From: G965212005 sp965212005
GTDB taxonomy: Bacteria; Pseudomonadota; Gammaproteobacteria; Porifericomitales; Porifericomitaceae
NCBI GenBank assembly: GCA_965212005.1
Contig: OZ243038.1
Location: forward strand, 2,356,001-2,420,000
Direction of reading: 5' to 3'
DNA length: 64,000 nucleotides
In this document: one piece after another, positions 24,785 to 35,050 of the stretch
Numbering within the stretch: position 1 is the stretch's first letter
Layout of the letters: the number at the start of each line of letters is the position of its first letter
Made by a program: the position numbers and the translations under genes
Notes under the pieces: generated by a model
Databases searched by the model: none
The model's input: only the letters and a program-made list of their open reading frames with translations
Told to the model about the DNA's origin: nothing

Positions 24785-27700
24785 ATGCTGCAGGTCTGTC
24801 ACGGCAACCGGATGGAAGTGCTGGCCGCGAAGCTGGCGCAGACCCTGGCCGATCCGTTACCGGATCCCCTGCAGGTGGAACAGGTGGTGGTGCCGCATCC
24901 GGGCATGGGGCGCTGGCTCGCTCTGCGCCTGGCGGATGAGCTGGGGATTTGCGCCAACGTCGAATTCCAGTTGCCGGCGGCGTTCATCTGGAAGGCGTTT
25001 CGCCGCCTGTTTCCGGATTTGCCGGGAAGTTCGTCTTTTAGCCCGGAGCTCCTGCCGTGGCGCATCCTGGCGGAATGGGATGATCTGCTGGAGCATCCAG
25101 CCTTCGCCGAGTTGCGTGCCTACCTGGACGCCGCCGGCGTCGCTTCGCGCTACGAGTTGGCACATCGCGTCGCCGGCGTCTTCGATCAATATCTGTTGTA
25201 CCGACCGGACTGGATCCAACAGTGGGAGAGCGGGGCCGGTGAGCACTGGCAGGCGCGATTGTGGCGCCGTCTCGCCAGGAACGGGGCAGACCACTGGGTA
25301 CGGCTGAGTGTGCGCTTCCGGCAGGAGCTGGAGCGGGCGGATGGGGTCGCGCAGCGTCTGCCGCAGCGCGTCAGTCTGTTTGGCGTCCCCACGCTGTCAC
25401 CGGGGTATTTTTCCCTGCTGGCCGAATTGGCCCGGCATATGCAGGTCCGCCTGTTTGTGCTCAATCCCTGCCGGGAGTACTGGTTCGACCTGGTCCCGCG
25501 CAAACGCATCGCCCGCAGCCAGGTGCAGGACGCGCCAGGGCATGAACACATGGAGAGTGGTAATCGTCTGCTGGCTTCATGGGGGCGGCAGGGGCAGGAT
25601 TTTCTGCAGATGATATGGGAGCAAGTTGACCAGGACGACGCTTGCTTCCAGGTGCCGCAGCGGGACAGTCTGCTGCATTGCCTGCAGGCGGATCTGCTGG
25701 AGTTGCGCGAAGGCGATGCCGTCGCCCCCACCGACCTGGCCACCGACGATTCCCTGCAGATCCACTCCTGCCACAGCCGCATGCGTGAAGTGGAGGTGCT
25801 GCACGACCGCCTGCTGGCCTTGTTTGAGCAATTCCCGGACTTGAGGCCGTCGGACGTGGTGGTGATGGCGCCTGAGGTGGATCAGTACGCCCCTTACGTG
25901 GAGGCGGTATTCGGCACAGTCGAGGCGCCGCTGCGTTTCCCTTATACCATCGCTGATTTGAGCGCGGTCCACGAAGGCCGCACGGTGGAGGTCTTTCTGT
26001 CGCTGCTGGAGTTGAACTGGGAGCGTTTCGAGTTGAATTGGGTTCTGGACCTGCTGGAATTGCCGGCCCTGCGCGCCCGCTTTGAGATAGAGCCGGAGGC
26101 GTTGGACTATCTGCGTGAGAGCTTGCAGGAGGCCGGGATCCGCTGGGGACTGGATGCCGGACAGCGGGCCTCGCTGGATTTCCCTGCAGAAGCGCACAAT
26201 ACCTGGCAGGCGGGACTGGATCGGTTGTTGCTCGGTTATGCGATGTCCGACGGCGGGGACCGGCTCTACGCCGGGATTGCGCCGCGGGGCGGCATGGAAG
26301 GCGCCGGGGCGCGCGCACTGGGTGGCCTGTGCTCCTTGCTGCAAAAGTTGCGGCAGTGGTGGTCGCAGCTGCGGCGCGCACAAAGTGCCGAGGCGTGGGC
26401 GCAGTGCTTGTCAGAAATGCTCGATGATTTATGGGACGGGTCGCGTTCCGGACCCGCCGAGTCGCAGGAACTGCAATTGCTGCGGCAGACCTTCGCCACG
26501 CTGCGAGAACAGGCCGCCCGCGCTGAATTCAGCGGCACCCTGCAGGCGCGGGAAGTATTCGCCTTCCTCGAAGTGCAGCTTGCCGAGCATTCCCTGGGTG
26601 GCCGTTTTCTGGGGGGCGGTCTGACCTTTTGTCGCATGATCCCGATGCGCAGCGTTCCCTTTCAGGTGGTTTGCCTGTTAGGCATGGATTTCTCCAGCTT
26701 CCCGCGTTCGCAGCATCCATTAGGCTTCGATGCAATGCCGCGGCACCCTCGCCGCGGCGACCGTTCGCGCAGGAATGATGATCGCGGCTTGTTCCTGGAG
26801 TCTTTGATCTGCGCCCGGCGCTGCTTTTACCTGAGCTACGTGGGCAGAGACCTGCACGAAAACAGTGTTATCCCTCCTTCGGTTCTGGTTAGCGACTTGC
26901 TCGACTTTCTGCAGTATGCGTACCGGTTGGAGCGCGCGCAGTTGCTCATTGAGCACCCTTTGCAGTCCTTCAGTCGGCGCTATTTTGTCCAGGCGGCGGC
27001 AAATCGCCTGTACAGCTACATGGAGGCGCCGCTGCAGATGTGCCGTACCCTTTTGCAGCGCGAAACGCAGCGGCAGGAGCCGCTGTTCCAGTCGCTACCG
27101 CTGCCTGCCGTCTCCCCGGGCGCCGATCTCACCCTGCAGGAATTGGAGGAATTCTTTACCTCGCCCGCACGTTATTTTCTGCGCCGGTGCCTGCGGCTAC
27201 AGGCTCCCTGGCGAGCCGGGCAGGCTGAGTCCAGCGAGCCTTTTGTGCTCAAGTCGAAACAGGCCGGCGCGTTGCGCGAGCAGATCTGCCGGCTCTTGAT
27301 GCAGGGCAGGAAACAGCAGGAAATCGAGGCCCAGTTGCGCGCTGAAGAAATACTGCCTCACGGAGCCGTCGGCGCCGCCGCCCTGCGGGAGCAGTGGAGC
27401 ATAAGCCAATATTTCCAGCGCTATTGCCGGGAACGGGAGCTGTTGCCGGCGCAGGGGCGTTTGGAGTTTCGCCTGCCGGTTGCTGGTTTGTGTTTGCACG
27501 GCACGCTGCACCAGGTGGCAGAGCAGGGGTTGGCGCATATCTCCCCGGGCCGTCTTTGGCCCGATTGGAAACTGCGTTGGTGGCTGCGTCACCTGGTGTT
27601 GTGTGCCTGCACCGGGGAGGAGCAGCAGAGCGTTGCCCTGGACCTGTCGACGGACAGTGACGGGACAATAAAGATCAGCCGTTGGAGTTTGCGGGCCGTG

Positions 27701-28015
27701 AAGCAGCCGCAGGAATTGCTGGCTGATCTGATCGATGTATATCATCAGGGGCGTCGCCAGGCGCTGCATTTTTTCCCCCGCAGTTCACTGGCCTATGCTC
27801 AGGCGAGAGGCAGGCGCGGGAAGCAGGAAGAGGATGCCCTGAAGTCAGCGCGTGATCAATGGCGCGGGAACCCTCCGGCAAGCCCCGGCGAAAGCGATAA
27901 TTTTTATTACCGTCTCGCTTTTCGCGGCGTCAGGGATGTGCTGGATTCCGCATTCATCCACCTGGCTGAACAGGTATGGTCCCATCCGTTGAAGCACGAG
28001 TTGGAGCACGATTAA
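24785..28015 (+). CDS. recC: Exodeoxyribonuclease V subunit RecC
   Basis: RecC recognises Chi and holds the RecBCD helicase-nuclease together at double-strand ends. The opening (MLQVCHGNRMEVLAAKL) and VVVPHPGMGRWLALRLADELG are typical. So are IHSCHSRMREVEVLHDRLL, the inactive helicase-like regions, GGLTFCRMIPMRSVPFQVVCLLGM and the C-terminal LTLQELEEFFTSPARYFLR. Its 1076 residues compare with 1122 in E. coli. The ATG at 24785 is chosen over an adjacent TTG. The order recC-recB-recD is compact, with 6 bp to recB. The enterobacterial ptrA between recC and recB is absent. Confidence 0.95.
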   Translation: MLQVCHGNRMEVLAAKLAQTLADPLPDPLQVEQVVVPHPGMGRWLALRLADELGICANVEFQLPAAFIWKAFRRLFPDLPGSSSFSPELLPWRILAEWDDLLEHPAFAELRAYLDAAGVASRYELAHRVAGVFDQYLLYRPDWIQQWESGAGEHWQARLWRRLARNGADHWVRLSVRFRQELERADGVAQRLPQRVSLFGVPTLSPGYFSLLAELARHMQVRLFVLNPCREYWFDLVPRKRIARSQVQDAPGHEHMESGNRLLASWGRQGQDFLQMIWEQVDQDDACFQVPQRDSLLHCLQADLLELREGDAVAPTDLATDDSLQIHSCHSRMREVEVLHDRLLALFEQFPDLRPSDVVVMAPEVDQYAPYVEAVFGTVEAPLRFPYTIADLSAVHEGRTVEVFLSLLELNWERFELNWVLDLLELPALRARFEIEPEALDYLRESLQEAGIRWGLDAGQRASLDFPAEAHNTWQAGLDRLLLGYAMSDGGDRLYAGIAPRGGMEGAGARALGGLCSLLQKLRQWWSQLRRAQSAEAWAQCLSEMLDDLWDGSRSGPAESQELQLLRQTFATLREQAARAEFSGTLQAREVFAFLEVQLAEHSLGGRFLGGGLTFCRMIPMRSVPFQVVCLLGMDFSSFPRSQHPLGFDAMPRHPRRGDRSRRNDDRGLFLESLICARRCFYLSYVGRDLHENSVIPPSVLVSDLLDFLQYAYRLERAQLLIEHPLQSFSRRYFVQAAANRLYSYMEAPLQMCRTLLQRETQRQEPLFQSLPLPAVSPGADLTLQELEEFFTSPARYFLRRCLRLQAPWRAGQAESSEPFVLKSKQAGALREQICRLLMQGRKQQEIEAQLRAEEILPHGAVGAAALREQWSISQYFQRYCRERELLPAQGRLEFRLPVAGLCLHGTLHQVAEQGLAHISPGRLWPDWKLRWWLRHLVLCACTGEEQQSVALDLSTDSDGTIKISRWSLRAVKQPQELLADLIDVYHQGRRQALHFFPRSSLAYAQARGRRGKQEEDALKSARDQWRGNPPASPGESDNFYYRLAFRGVRDVLDSAFIHLAEQVWSHPLKHELEHD

Positions 28016-28021
28016 AGAGCG

Positions 28022-31000
28022 ATGACGCACTCCCGGTCCGATCCAGTCCTTCCATTGCAGGATCAGCAGGTGTTCCACTGGGAGCGGGTGCCGCTACAGG
28101 GGATTAACCTGATCGAAGCCAGTGCCGGCACCGGCAAGACCTACGCGCTGACTCTCCTGTACCTGCGTTTGGTATTGGAACAGGAGATCAGTGTAGACCG
28201 CATTTTGGTCCTGACTTTTACCAACGCGGCAGCAGAAGAGTTGCGCCGGCGGCTGCGGGCCGCCTTGTCCGAAGCGCGGGCAATATTGGCAGGTGGCGCC
28301 GGCGGGAACAATCCCGCGTTAACGTCGCTGTGCGCCGGATTGCGTGAACACGGGCAAGAGCAGCAGGCTCTGCGGCAGTTGAACGTCGCGGTGGAGTCCT
28401 TTGATGAAGCCGCCGTCTATACCATCCACGGGTTCTGTCACCGGGTGCTGACCGAGCATGCCTTCGAGTGTGGGGTGCCGTTTGGTGATCGTTTGGACCC
28501 GAACGCCGGCAAGGGAATGCTGCGCCAATTGCGGCAGGATTATTGGCGCCGTCATCTCTGTACGGCTGATCCGTGGTTTGCCGATTTTGTCAGCCGGATC
28601 CTGAACCAACAGCCGGACCGTCTGTTGGCAGAGCAGAATCCTTTTCTGTACCGGCACTGCTTGCGGGTAGTGCCGGAACAGCAGCGCTTGACACTCGCCG
28701 CGGGCGTGACCAGGGCCGAGCAGCAACTGCGTCAATCCTATGCCAGGACCGCCGCGTCGTGGCGCCGGCACGGCGAGCCATTGCGTAAGCTGCTGAGCGA
28801 GGCAACGGCGCTGGACCGCAGAAAGTACCCGGCTGCCTCCTGGCCGGTCCTGTTTGCTGCGCTGGACGGATACTTGCGGGAACGCGCCTGTCCCGGCCTG
28901 CCCGATACGGGGCAGCAGAAAGCCTTGCACAAATGCCGCCGCGACATTTTGCAGCAGGCAGTAAAAAAAGGACGTCCGGCACCGGAACACCCCTTTTTCG
29001 GGCACTGCGTGCACCTGCACCGGGCCGGCGAGCAGTTGACCGGGCAATACCGGCGGCTCTGGTGGAGCATGCAGCGCGAATTCCTGCAACTGCTGCCCGC
29101 GGAGCTGCAGCGCTACCAGCAGCGCCAGCGCCTGATGACCTATGACGATCTGCTGCAACGCGTGCACCAGGTCCTGCTCAGTTCCGCCGGAGAGAGATTG
29201 AGCCGGAATTTGCGTCAACGTTACCCGGTTGCGCTGATCGACGAATTTCAGGACACCGACCCGGTGCAGTACCGGGTTTTCCGGCACCTGTACCAGGACC
29301 AGGAAGGGCCGGTTTTTCTCGTTGGTGACCCCAAGCAGGCAATCTATGGCTTTCGCGGCGCGGACGTGTTTGTTTACCTTAAGGGCCGTGAAGAGGCGCG
29401 GCACACTCACGTCCTGCGTCAAAACTGGCGCTCGGTCCCGCGTTTGATCGATGCGGTGAATGCTATTTTTCAGCGGGCGCCGCAGCCTTTCGCGTTGGAG
29501 CGGATCGGCTTTGTCCCGTCTGTCCCCGGGGCCGCCACGGAGCAGGAACGGCGGACGCTGATCGATCCGGAACAGTCCGCCTCCTGCGTGTTGTGGTGGC
29601 AGGAAACGAAGGAGGATGCGTCGCTGAATATCGGGCAGGGCGAGGAACTCGCGGCTACCGCCACCGTCTCTGAGATTAGCCGCCTGCTGCATTTGGGTCA
29701 GCAAGGCAAGGCGCTGATCGGGGAACAGCCGATACAGGGCCGAGACATTGCCATATTGGTGCGCACCCACAGACAGGGTTTGCAGCTGCGCCTGGCCCTG
29801 CAGCGGGTCGGCATACCCAGCGTGTTGCATTCCATCGGCAGCGTCCTGGACGGCGAGATGGCCGGGGAACTGGAATGCGTGCTGCGGGCCTTGCTCAGGC
29901 CGGAGGCACAAGGGCGGCTGCGGGCCGCGCTGACTACGCGGCTGCTGGGCATGAGCGCGAATGAACTGGCGGCGCTGGAAGCGGAGCAATGGGGAGAGCA
30001 GGCCGGGCGTTTTTACGCCTGGCGGGCCCAGTGGCAGCGCCATGGCTTCATGACCATGTTTCGCGCCCTGCTGCACGAGAGCGGTGCACAGCTGCGGCTG
30101 TTGGCGCTTCCGGGCGGCGAGCGGCTCTACACCGACCTGCTGCACCTGGCGGAATTACTGCAGCGCGAGGCGCAGCGCCGCCGCAGCGGGATGGAATCCT
30201 CGATTCATTGGTTTTGTGGGCAATTGCACGATCCAGGCCGGTTGTCGCAGGAGGAGCAGCGGTTGCGCCTGGAGAGTGATGAGAACCTGGTCCAGATCGT
30301 AACGATCCATGTCAGCAAGGGACTGGAGTACCCGGTGGTGTTTTGTCCCTTTCTGTGGAAAAGGCAGGACTCCAAGCCACGGAAAAATGAGGTTTACTGT
30401 CATGATCCGGACAACGGGGATGAGCCGGTATTATGCCTGGCCGACGCGGCGCCGGAAGCTCTGCAGCGCCAGGCAAGCCTGGAGGCCTTCGCCGAGGAAT
30501 TGCGCCTGGCTTACGTGGCGCTGACCAGGGCGCGCTCCCGCTGTTACCTGTATTGGGGATTCATCCGTAAAGCCGGGGTGTCGCCGCTGGCCTGGTTGCT
30601 GCATGGTTCGCAGCGACGGCGAGAATGGAACCTGGAACAATGGCAGGAACATTTTAAGACCTTAAGCGCCAGTGCATTACGCTCCGACCTGGAGGAGTTG
30701 CAGGTCGCCTGCCAGGGCGCGGTCGCCGTTTGTGCGCCGCCTGCAACGCAGCGCCGGCTCTCGCTTCCTGCCGTGCAGGAAGCGCTGGAGCGGCGCCATT
30801 TTCAGGCGCAGATCCATGCCCCGCAGCGCATCAGCAGTTTTTCCGCCCTGATCGCCGGACACAGTCCGGAATTGCCTGATTATGACGCTGCCACCGAACC
30901 ACGGGAGGCTGGCGCGCCCCTGCCCGATTCCGCCATGGATGCGTTGCCGGACGCGGATACGGACGTTCACGCCTTCCCTCGCGGGGCCCAGCCCGGACAA

Positions 31001-31693
31001 TGCCTGCATGTCCTGTTGGAACGCCTGAATTTTCAGCTTTGCACCCGCGCAGAGGTCGAAATGATCACGGCCCGGGCGCTGGATGAATACGGCATCAACG
31101 CGCGGCGCTGGACCGGCACGGTGGCTGCGATGGTGGAGCGCGTGCTCGATACGCCGCTTGATGCGGCCGGAGCCTTGCGCCTGCGCACCTTGTCCAGCAG
31201 TAGCCGACTGAACGAGTTGGAATTCTATTACCGCGCCGAAGAATTCTCGGCGCGGGAGTTGCGTGCATTGTTGCAGGACCATGCCGCGGACTTGAAGGGC
31301 GTGGATCCGGGACGCCTGTCCTTTGAGACGGTGCAGGGATACATGAAGGGATACATTGACCTGGTCTTTGAGCATGAGGGCAGGTATTACCTGGCAGATT
31401 ACAAATCCACCTGGCTGGGAACACGTTTCTCCGCCTATACGGCAGCGCATTTGAACGAGGTGATGATGCGCGAGTCGTACTTTCTGCAATACCTGATCTA
31501 TGCGTTGGCGCTGCATCGCTACCTGCAATACCGCCTGCCGGATTATCGTCCCGGTCGCCACTTTGGCGGTGTTTTTTACCTGTTCCTGCGGGGCATGAAC
31601 AGGGCACCGGGCAGCGGCGTCTTTTATGTCCGCCCTTCCGCGGCGTTGCTGGATCGTTTCAGCGCTTCTCTGCGGCGCGGCGAACCGGGCTAG
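28022..31693 (+). CDS. recB: Exodeoxyribonuclease V subunit RecB
   Basis: RecB is the 3'-5' helicase and the only nuclease of RecBCD. A UvrD/Rep-type Walker A (EASAGTGKTYAL, about residues 33-44), VLTFTNAAAEELRRR, the DEXX-box region LIDEFQDTDPVQYRVF, and GDPKQAIYGFRGADVF identify the helicase. Motifs V and VI appear as IVTIHVSKGLEYPVVF and LAYVALTRARSRCYLY. The C-terminal nuclease domain carries GYIDLVFEHEGRYYLADYKS, giving the catalytic Asp-x-Asp-Tyr-Lys set. Its 1223 residues are a little longer than the E. coli protein. It starts 6 bp after recC and is probably co-transcribed with recC and recD. Confidence 0.96.
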   Translation: MTHSRSDPVLPLQDQQVFHWERVPLQGINLIEASAGTGKTYALTLLYLRLVLEQEISVDRILVLTFTNAAAEELRRRLRAALSEARAILAGGAGGNNPALTSLCAGLREHGQEQQALRQLNVAVESFDEAAVYTIHGFCHRVLTEHAFECGVPFGDRLDPNAGKGMLRQLRQDYWRRHLCTADPWFADFVSRILNQQPDRLLAEQNPFLYRHCLRVVPEQQRLTLAAGVTRAEQQLRQSYARTAASWRRHGEPLRKLLSEATALDRRKYPAASWPVLFAALDGYLRERACPGLPDTGQQKALHKCRRDILQQAVKKGRPAPEHPFFGHCVHLHRAGEQLTGQYRRLWWSMQREFLQLLPAELQRYQQRQRLMTYDDLLQRVHQVLLSSAGERLSRNLRQRYPVALIDEFQDTDPVQYRVFRHLYQDQEGPVFLVGDPKQAIYGFRGADVFVYLKGREEARHTHVLRQNWRSVPRLIDAVNAIFQRAPQPFALERIGFVPSVPGAATEQERRTLIDPEQSASCVLWWQETKEDASLNIGQGEELAATATVSEISRLLHLGQQGKALIGEQPIQGRDIAILVRTHRQGLQLRLALQRVGIPSVLHSIGSVLDGEMAGELECVLRALLRPEAQGRLRAALTTRLLGMSANELAALEAEQWGEQAGRFYAWRAQWQRHGFMTMFRALLHESGAQLRLLALPGGERLYTDLLHLAELLQREAQRRRSGMESSIHWFCGQLHDPGRLSQEEQRLRLESDENLVQIVTIHVSKGLEYPVVFCPFLWKRQDSKPRKNEVYCHDPDNGDEPVLCLADAAPEALQRQASLEAFAEELRLAYVALTRARSRCYLYWGFIRKAGVSPLAWLLHGSQRRREWNLEQWQEHFKTLSASALRSDLEELQVACQGAVAVCAPPATQRRLSLPAVQEALERRHFQAQIHAPQRISSFSALIAGHSPELPDYDAATEPREAGAPLPDSAMDALPDADTDVHAFPRGAQPGQCLHVLLERLNFQLCTRAEVEMITARALDEYGINARRWTGTVAAMVERVLDTPLDAAGALRLRTLSSSSRLNELEFYYRAEEFSARELRALLQDHAADLKGVDPGRLSFETVQGYMKGYIDLVFEHEGRYYLADYKSTWLGTRFSAYTAAHLNEVMMRESYFLQYLIYALALHRYLQYRLPDYRPGRHFGGVFYLFLRGMNRAPGSGVFYVRPSAALLDRFSASLRRGEPG

Positions 31694-31738
31694 CCCGGTC
31701 CCGGCCTGGCGCCGTCTTTATGTATCTGCAAAGTGCAG

Positions 31739-33643
31739 ATGAACAATATGCAGGCTGATCTGACGGAGAGGTTGCGCGCCGGCGGCGAACTGGACGGCCT
31801 GGATGAGCACTTCATTCGTTTGCTGCTGCGCCTGAACGGGGACGCCTCGCCCGATCAGCGGCATGTGCTGGAATTCAGTGCTTGCCTGCTGAGCAGCCTG
31901 CATAAACAGGGACATGTATGCCTGGACCTGGGAGCCTGCGCCGGGCAGCAGTGGTACCAGGGCATAGCCGGTGATTCCATTCAGGCGCCGGCCCGGGAGC
32001 CGTGGCTGGAACAGCTGCGGGCCTGCCGAGTCGTGGCGGAAGAAGGGGCATTTTGTCCCTTGGTGCTGAGCGCGCAGGGACGGCTCTACCTCTATCGCCA
32101 CTGGAAGCAGGAATGCCGCGTCGCGCAGCATTTGCGCCGGCTGGCCGGCGCGGCACCAGTGCCAACGGAGGACACGCCGCTGCAGCAGGCGTTGCAGCAG
32201 CTGTTTCCGCTGTCAGCGGACGCGGGAGCGCAAGATCTGCGTCTGGCCGCCGCCATCGCTTTGTCGTACCGCTTGTGTGTGATTTCCGGTGGGCCCGGCA
32301 CCGGTAAGACGACGAGCATCATCAGCATTCTGGCGTTGCTGTTAAAGCTTGGCGCAGTGGCCCCGGGGCGTATTGCCCTGGTGGCGCCCACGGGCCGCGC
32401 GGCCGCGCGCATGCAGCGGGCGATCGCCGGGGCCCGGCAAGGTTTGCAGGGCAGGGGGATCCCCTGCGAGGCGATCCCGGCGCAGGCCCAGACGCTGCAT
32501 CGCCTGTTGGGCGTGCGTCCCTTTCGATCCTCTTCGCTGTATCATCGGGATCACCGTCTGCCGCTGGATGTGCTGGTCGTGGACGAGGCCTCCATGATCG
32601 ATCTTTCTCTGATGGCGAAACTGCTGGATGCCCTGCCGGAGGATGCCCGTCTCTTTCTGCTGGGGGACCCGGACCAGTTGGCACCGGTGGAATTGGGTGC
32701 CGGATTCGGTGAGTTGTGCCGAACGCGTTTCAGTTATTCCAGGGCTCTGCGGGCGCGGGCCCAAGCGATGGGCGGGGCGCTTCCCTCTGCCAGGGCAGCG
32801 CAAGGAGGCGGCGTGGCGCTGGATGATACGGTGATCTGCCTGCGGCACAATTACCGTTTCTCAGCCGACAGCGGCATCGCCAGGCTGGCCCAGGCGGTGC
32901 GCGCCGGAGACAGCCGCAGCGCCGTCTCCCTGATGGAAGATCCCGCCGTACCGGAGCTGCAGTTTCTGTCCAGGGCAGAGCAATGGGAGGAGCGCATCCG
33001 CGAGGTGGTGGTGGAAGGGTTCCGCTCCTATCTTGATGCGATCCGCGCCGGGCAGGACGCGCAGTCGATCCTGCGGCATTTTCAGCGATTTCGCGTGCTG
33101 AGCGTCCTGCGCCGGGGGCCCTGGGGAGTCGAAGGGTTGAATCGGCGGGTACGCGCACTACTGCACCAGCATCGCCTGCTGCCGGAGAACCAGACCTGGT
33201 ATACAGGCCGGCCCGTCATGATCCTGCAGAATCACTACGACTTGGACTTGTATAACGGTGACGTGGGAATTGTCTTGCCGGCCTCCTCCGAAGAACCGTC
33301 CCGCCTGCAGGTCGTATTCGAGTCAGTGGGCAGTGATCTGCGCCGGATAGAGACCTCACGCCTGCCGGGCCATGAAGACGCCTTCGCCCTGACCGTGCAC
33401 AAGAGCCAGGGCTCCGAGTTCGACCGCGTACTATTGGCGTTGCCACCTGCCGACCATGCCCTGCTGAGCCGGGAGCTGATCTACACCGGCATCACCCGGG
33501 CACGCCGGCGGCTTACTGTATGGGGGACAGCCCAGGTATGGGGGCAGGCATTGCTTCGCCGCACGCAGCACTTTTCCGGCTTCGCTGAACGTCTGCGCCC
33601 AGCCCTGGAATCGGGGAGTGACCATAGCGGGCCGGGTGCATAA
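31739..33643 (+). CDS. recD: Exodeoxyribonuclease V subunit RecD
   Basis: RecD is the 5'-3' helicase of RecBCD. The N-terminal adaptor domain (about 1-160) precedes a Walker A motif VISGGPGTGKTTSI, then LVAPTGRAAARMQRAI, the DEXX box VLVVDEASMIDLSLM and LLGDPDQLAPVELGAGF. Later motifs include FALTVHKSQGSEFDRV and LIYTGITRARRRLTVWG. Length is about 634 residues against 608 in E. coli. Starts GTG 31733, ATG 31739 and ATG 31748 are all in frame without a clear ribosome-binding site. I chose 31739. It follows recB by about 45 bp and is the last gene of recCBD. Confidence 0.95.
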   Translation: MNNMQADLTERLRAGGELDGLDEHFIRLLLRLNGDASPDQRHVLEFSACLLSSLHKQGHVCLDLGACAGQQWYQGIAGDSIQAPAREPWLEQLRACRVVAEEGAFCPLVLSAQGRLYLYRHWKQECRVAQHLRRLAGAAPVPTEDTPLQQALQQLFPLSADAGAQDLRLAAAIALSYRLCVISGGPGTGKTTSIISILALLLKLGAVAPGRIALVAPTGRAAARMQRAIAGARQGLQGRGIPCEAIPAQAQTLHRLLGVRPFRSSSLYHRDHRLPLDVLVVDEASMIDLSLMAKLLDALPEDARLFLLGDPDQLAPVELGAGFGELCRTRFSYSRALRARAQAMGGALPSARAAQGGGVALDDTVICLRHNYRFSADSGIARLAQAVRAGDSRSAVSLMEDPAVPELQFLSRAEQWEERIREVVVEGFRSYLDAIRAGQDAQSILRHFQRFRVLSVLRRGPWGVEGLNRRVRALLHQHRLLPENQTWYTGRPVMILQNHYDLDLYNGDVGIVLPASSEEPSRLQVVFESVGSDLRRIETSRLPGHEDAFALTVHKSQGSEFDRVLLALPPADHALLSRELIYTGITRARRRLTVWGTAQVWGQALLRRTQHFSGFAERLRPALESGSDHSGPGA

Positions 33644-33883
33644 AATGGTGTTTGTGCCCGCAGGGTCCAGGCAGAGGACGGGTACGCCCGCCAGGCAATA
33701 GCGGCCGGGCATATCACCCGGCATCTGCGTCTGTCCCCAGATATTTTATTGATTATCAATCATTTACCTTTTCCGCTGGACTGTTTTCGGCGGGCTGTGC
33801 AAGCATGTCCCCGCGGGCGCAGGGGCAGCGATTGATGCGGTGCAATACCCAACGGCTGAGCAACGGACAGAGCCGGGAAAGTA

Positions 33884-33912
33884 TTGATCTTGACCTGAAT
33901 AGGGATTATGCT
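33884..33912 (+). promoter_or_regulatory. Sigma-70 promoter of the outer-membrane protein gene
   Basis: TTGATC (33884-33889) and TATGCT (33907-33912) are separated by exactly 17 bp. Transcription would start near 33919, giving a leader of about 50 nt to the ATG at 33968, which has an AAGGAG ribosome-binding site at about 33957-33962. The rest of the 324-bp gap after recD shows nothing else convincing. Confidence 0.65.
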
Positions 33913-33967
33913 ACATTACAATGTCTTCCGGGTGAAACTTTAAGCATAAAAGTTCAAGGAGTTTAAT

Positions 33968-34882
33968 ATGAACCTGCAGAAAACAATCCGGGCCGTGTTT
34001 TTGCTGATTCTCTGCAGCGCAGCACTCGCTCAGGCTGAACAAGCCAAGAATATACCGCTCCTGGGGGTGGTTGCCCTTGTTCCCCCAATGGTGACCCAGT
34101 CAGCGGAGAAAATGTCTGTCGCCACGATACCCAGTCGGGCACAAACCGCTTTGCTAAAGCAGGCCAGCGCCACGAGTCATGCTGCCGGCTCTGCCAACCC
34201 TGAGAGCGGATGGGTGGACTTGCGGAAGTTCTACATCGGTGCAGGTGGCGGACGGTCGGAATTAAACAATTGCATTTTCAGCGACCGGTCCCTGGAGACT
34301 CCTATTACCGGAGGAGGATTCACGGGCACGCAGGCATGTGAAGATGAAGAATTTGGCTGGAAAGCATACGCTGGCTATGAGTACAGCCCATACCTGTCGG
34401 CGGAAGTGGGTTATGGACAGATTGCCGTGGATTACCAGGTGACTGCCAGAAACTTAACCCGGACCTTCCCTGCTCCTCCCGGCGGTGAGGCTCCCGCTTC
34501 AATAACCGGCATCAGCTACATAGGGCTGCTTGATCTGCAGACCATTTTTATTTCCGGAGCATTCAGAATTCCTTTCTCCGAACAAGTGCAGGCTTACGTC
34601 AAGGTGGGTGCGCATCGATGGGACTCCTCTGCAAACAGGGAGTTCGCCTCATCAGCGGGAGCATTGGCGACCCCGGAAGAAATCCGCCGCCATGCCGATG
34701 CCGTGGCCGAGGTGGAGCGCGTGACGGATCAGCACGGATTCGATTACCTGTACGGCCTGGGCTTGCAATACCGGTTCAAAAATGGCTTTGGCATGCGGGC
34801 AGAGTGGGAGAGATATGCTCTCAGTGACGTACTGCAATCGATTGAGTTTTTGTCTTTTAACGTGGACTATAAATTTCAGTGA
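33968..34882 (+). CDS. Outer-membrane beta-barrel protein (OmpA/Opa-type)
   Basis: A signal peptide (MNLQKTIRAVFLLILCSAALAQA) precedes about 50 residues of spacer and a predicted eight-stranded barrel. Barrel-like strands include KFYIGAGGGRSELN, WKAYAGYEYSPYLSAEVGYGQ, FISGAFRIPF, VQAYVKVGAHRWDSS, YLYGLGLQYRFKNGFGMRAEW and the terminal IEFLSFNVDYKF. The family-typical pattern is alternating glycine/aromatic residues with extracellular loops between. Two cysteines (NNCIF and TQACED) in the first loop could pair. The protein has 304 residues and sits in the outer membrane. No C-terminal OmpA peptidoglycan domain is present. It has its own promoter and looks monocistronic. Its base composition seems lower in GC than the flanking rec genes. 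Confidence 0.85.
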   Translation: MNLQKTIRAVFLLILCSAALAQAEQAKNIPLLGVVALVPPMVTQSAEKMSVATIPSRAQTALLKQASATSHAAGSANPESGWVDLRKFYIGAGGGRSELNNCIFSDRSLETPITGGGFTGTQACEDEEFGWKAYAGYEYSPYLSAEVGYGQIAVDYQVTARNLTRTFPAPPGGEAPASITGISYIGLLDLQTIFISGAFRIPFSEQVQAYVKVGAHRWDSSANREFASSAGALATPEEIRRHADAVAEVERVTDQHGFDYLYGLGLQYRFKNGFGMRAEWERYALSDVLQSIEFLSFNVDYKFQ

Positions 34883-35050
34883 TCGCCGGGTCCGGGCGCA
34901 TGCGCTCGTTTTGCCCGCGGTATTCCTTGAACTCCCACGCCGCCGGCTGAGAATGAACAGGGCGGATCATGGTATGTATTCGCCCTCTGCCAGTTAAGCT
35001 TATTTCAACTATTTATTTGTTCAGATTGCCGATTGTATTGGAGATGGTAA

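Noticed and set aside
33652..33966. 104-codon plus-strand frame ending just before the outer-membrane protein gene
   Set aside because: It runs through the promoter and ribosome-binding site of the next gene and resembles no protein. The short C-terminal part looks protein-like but has no proper start signal.
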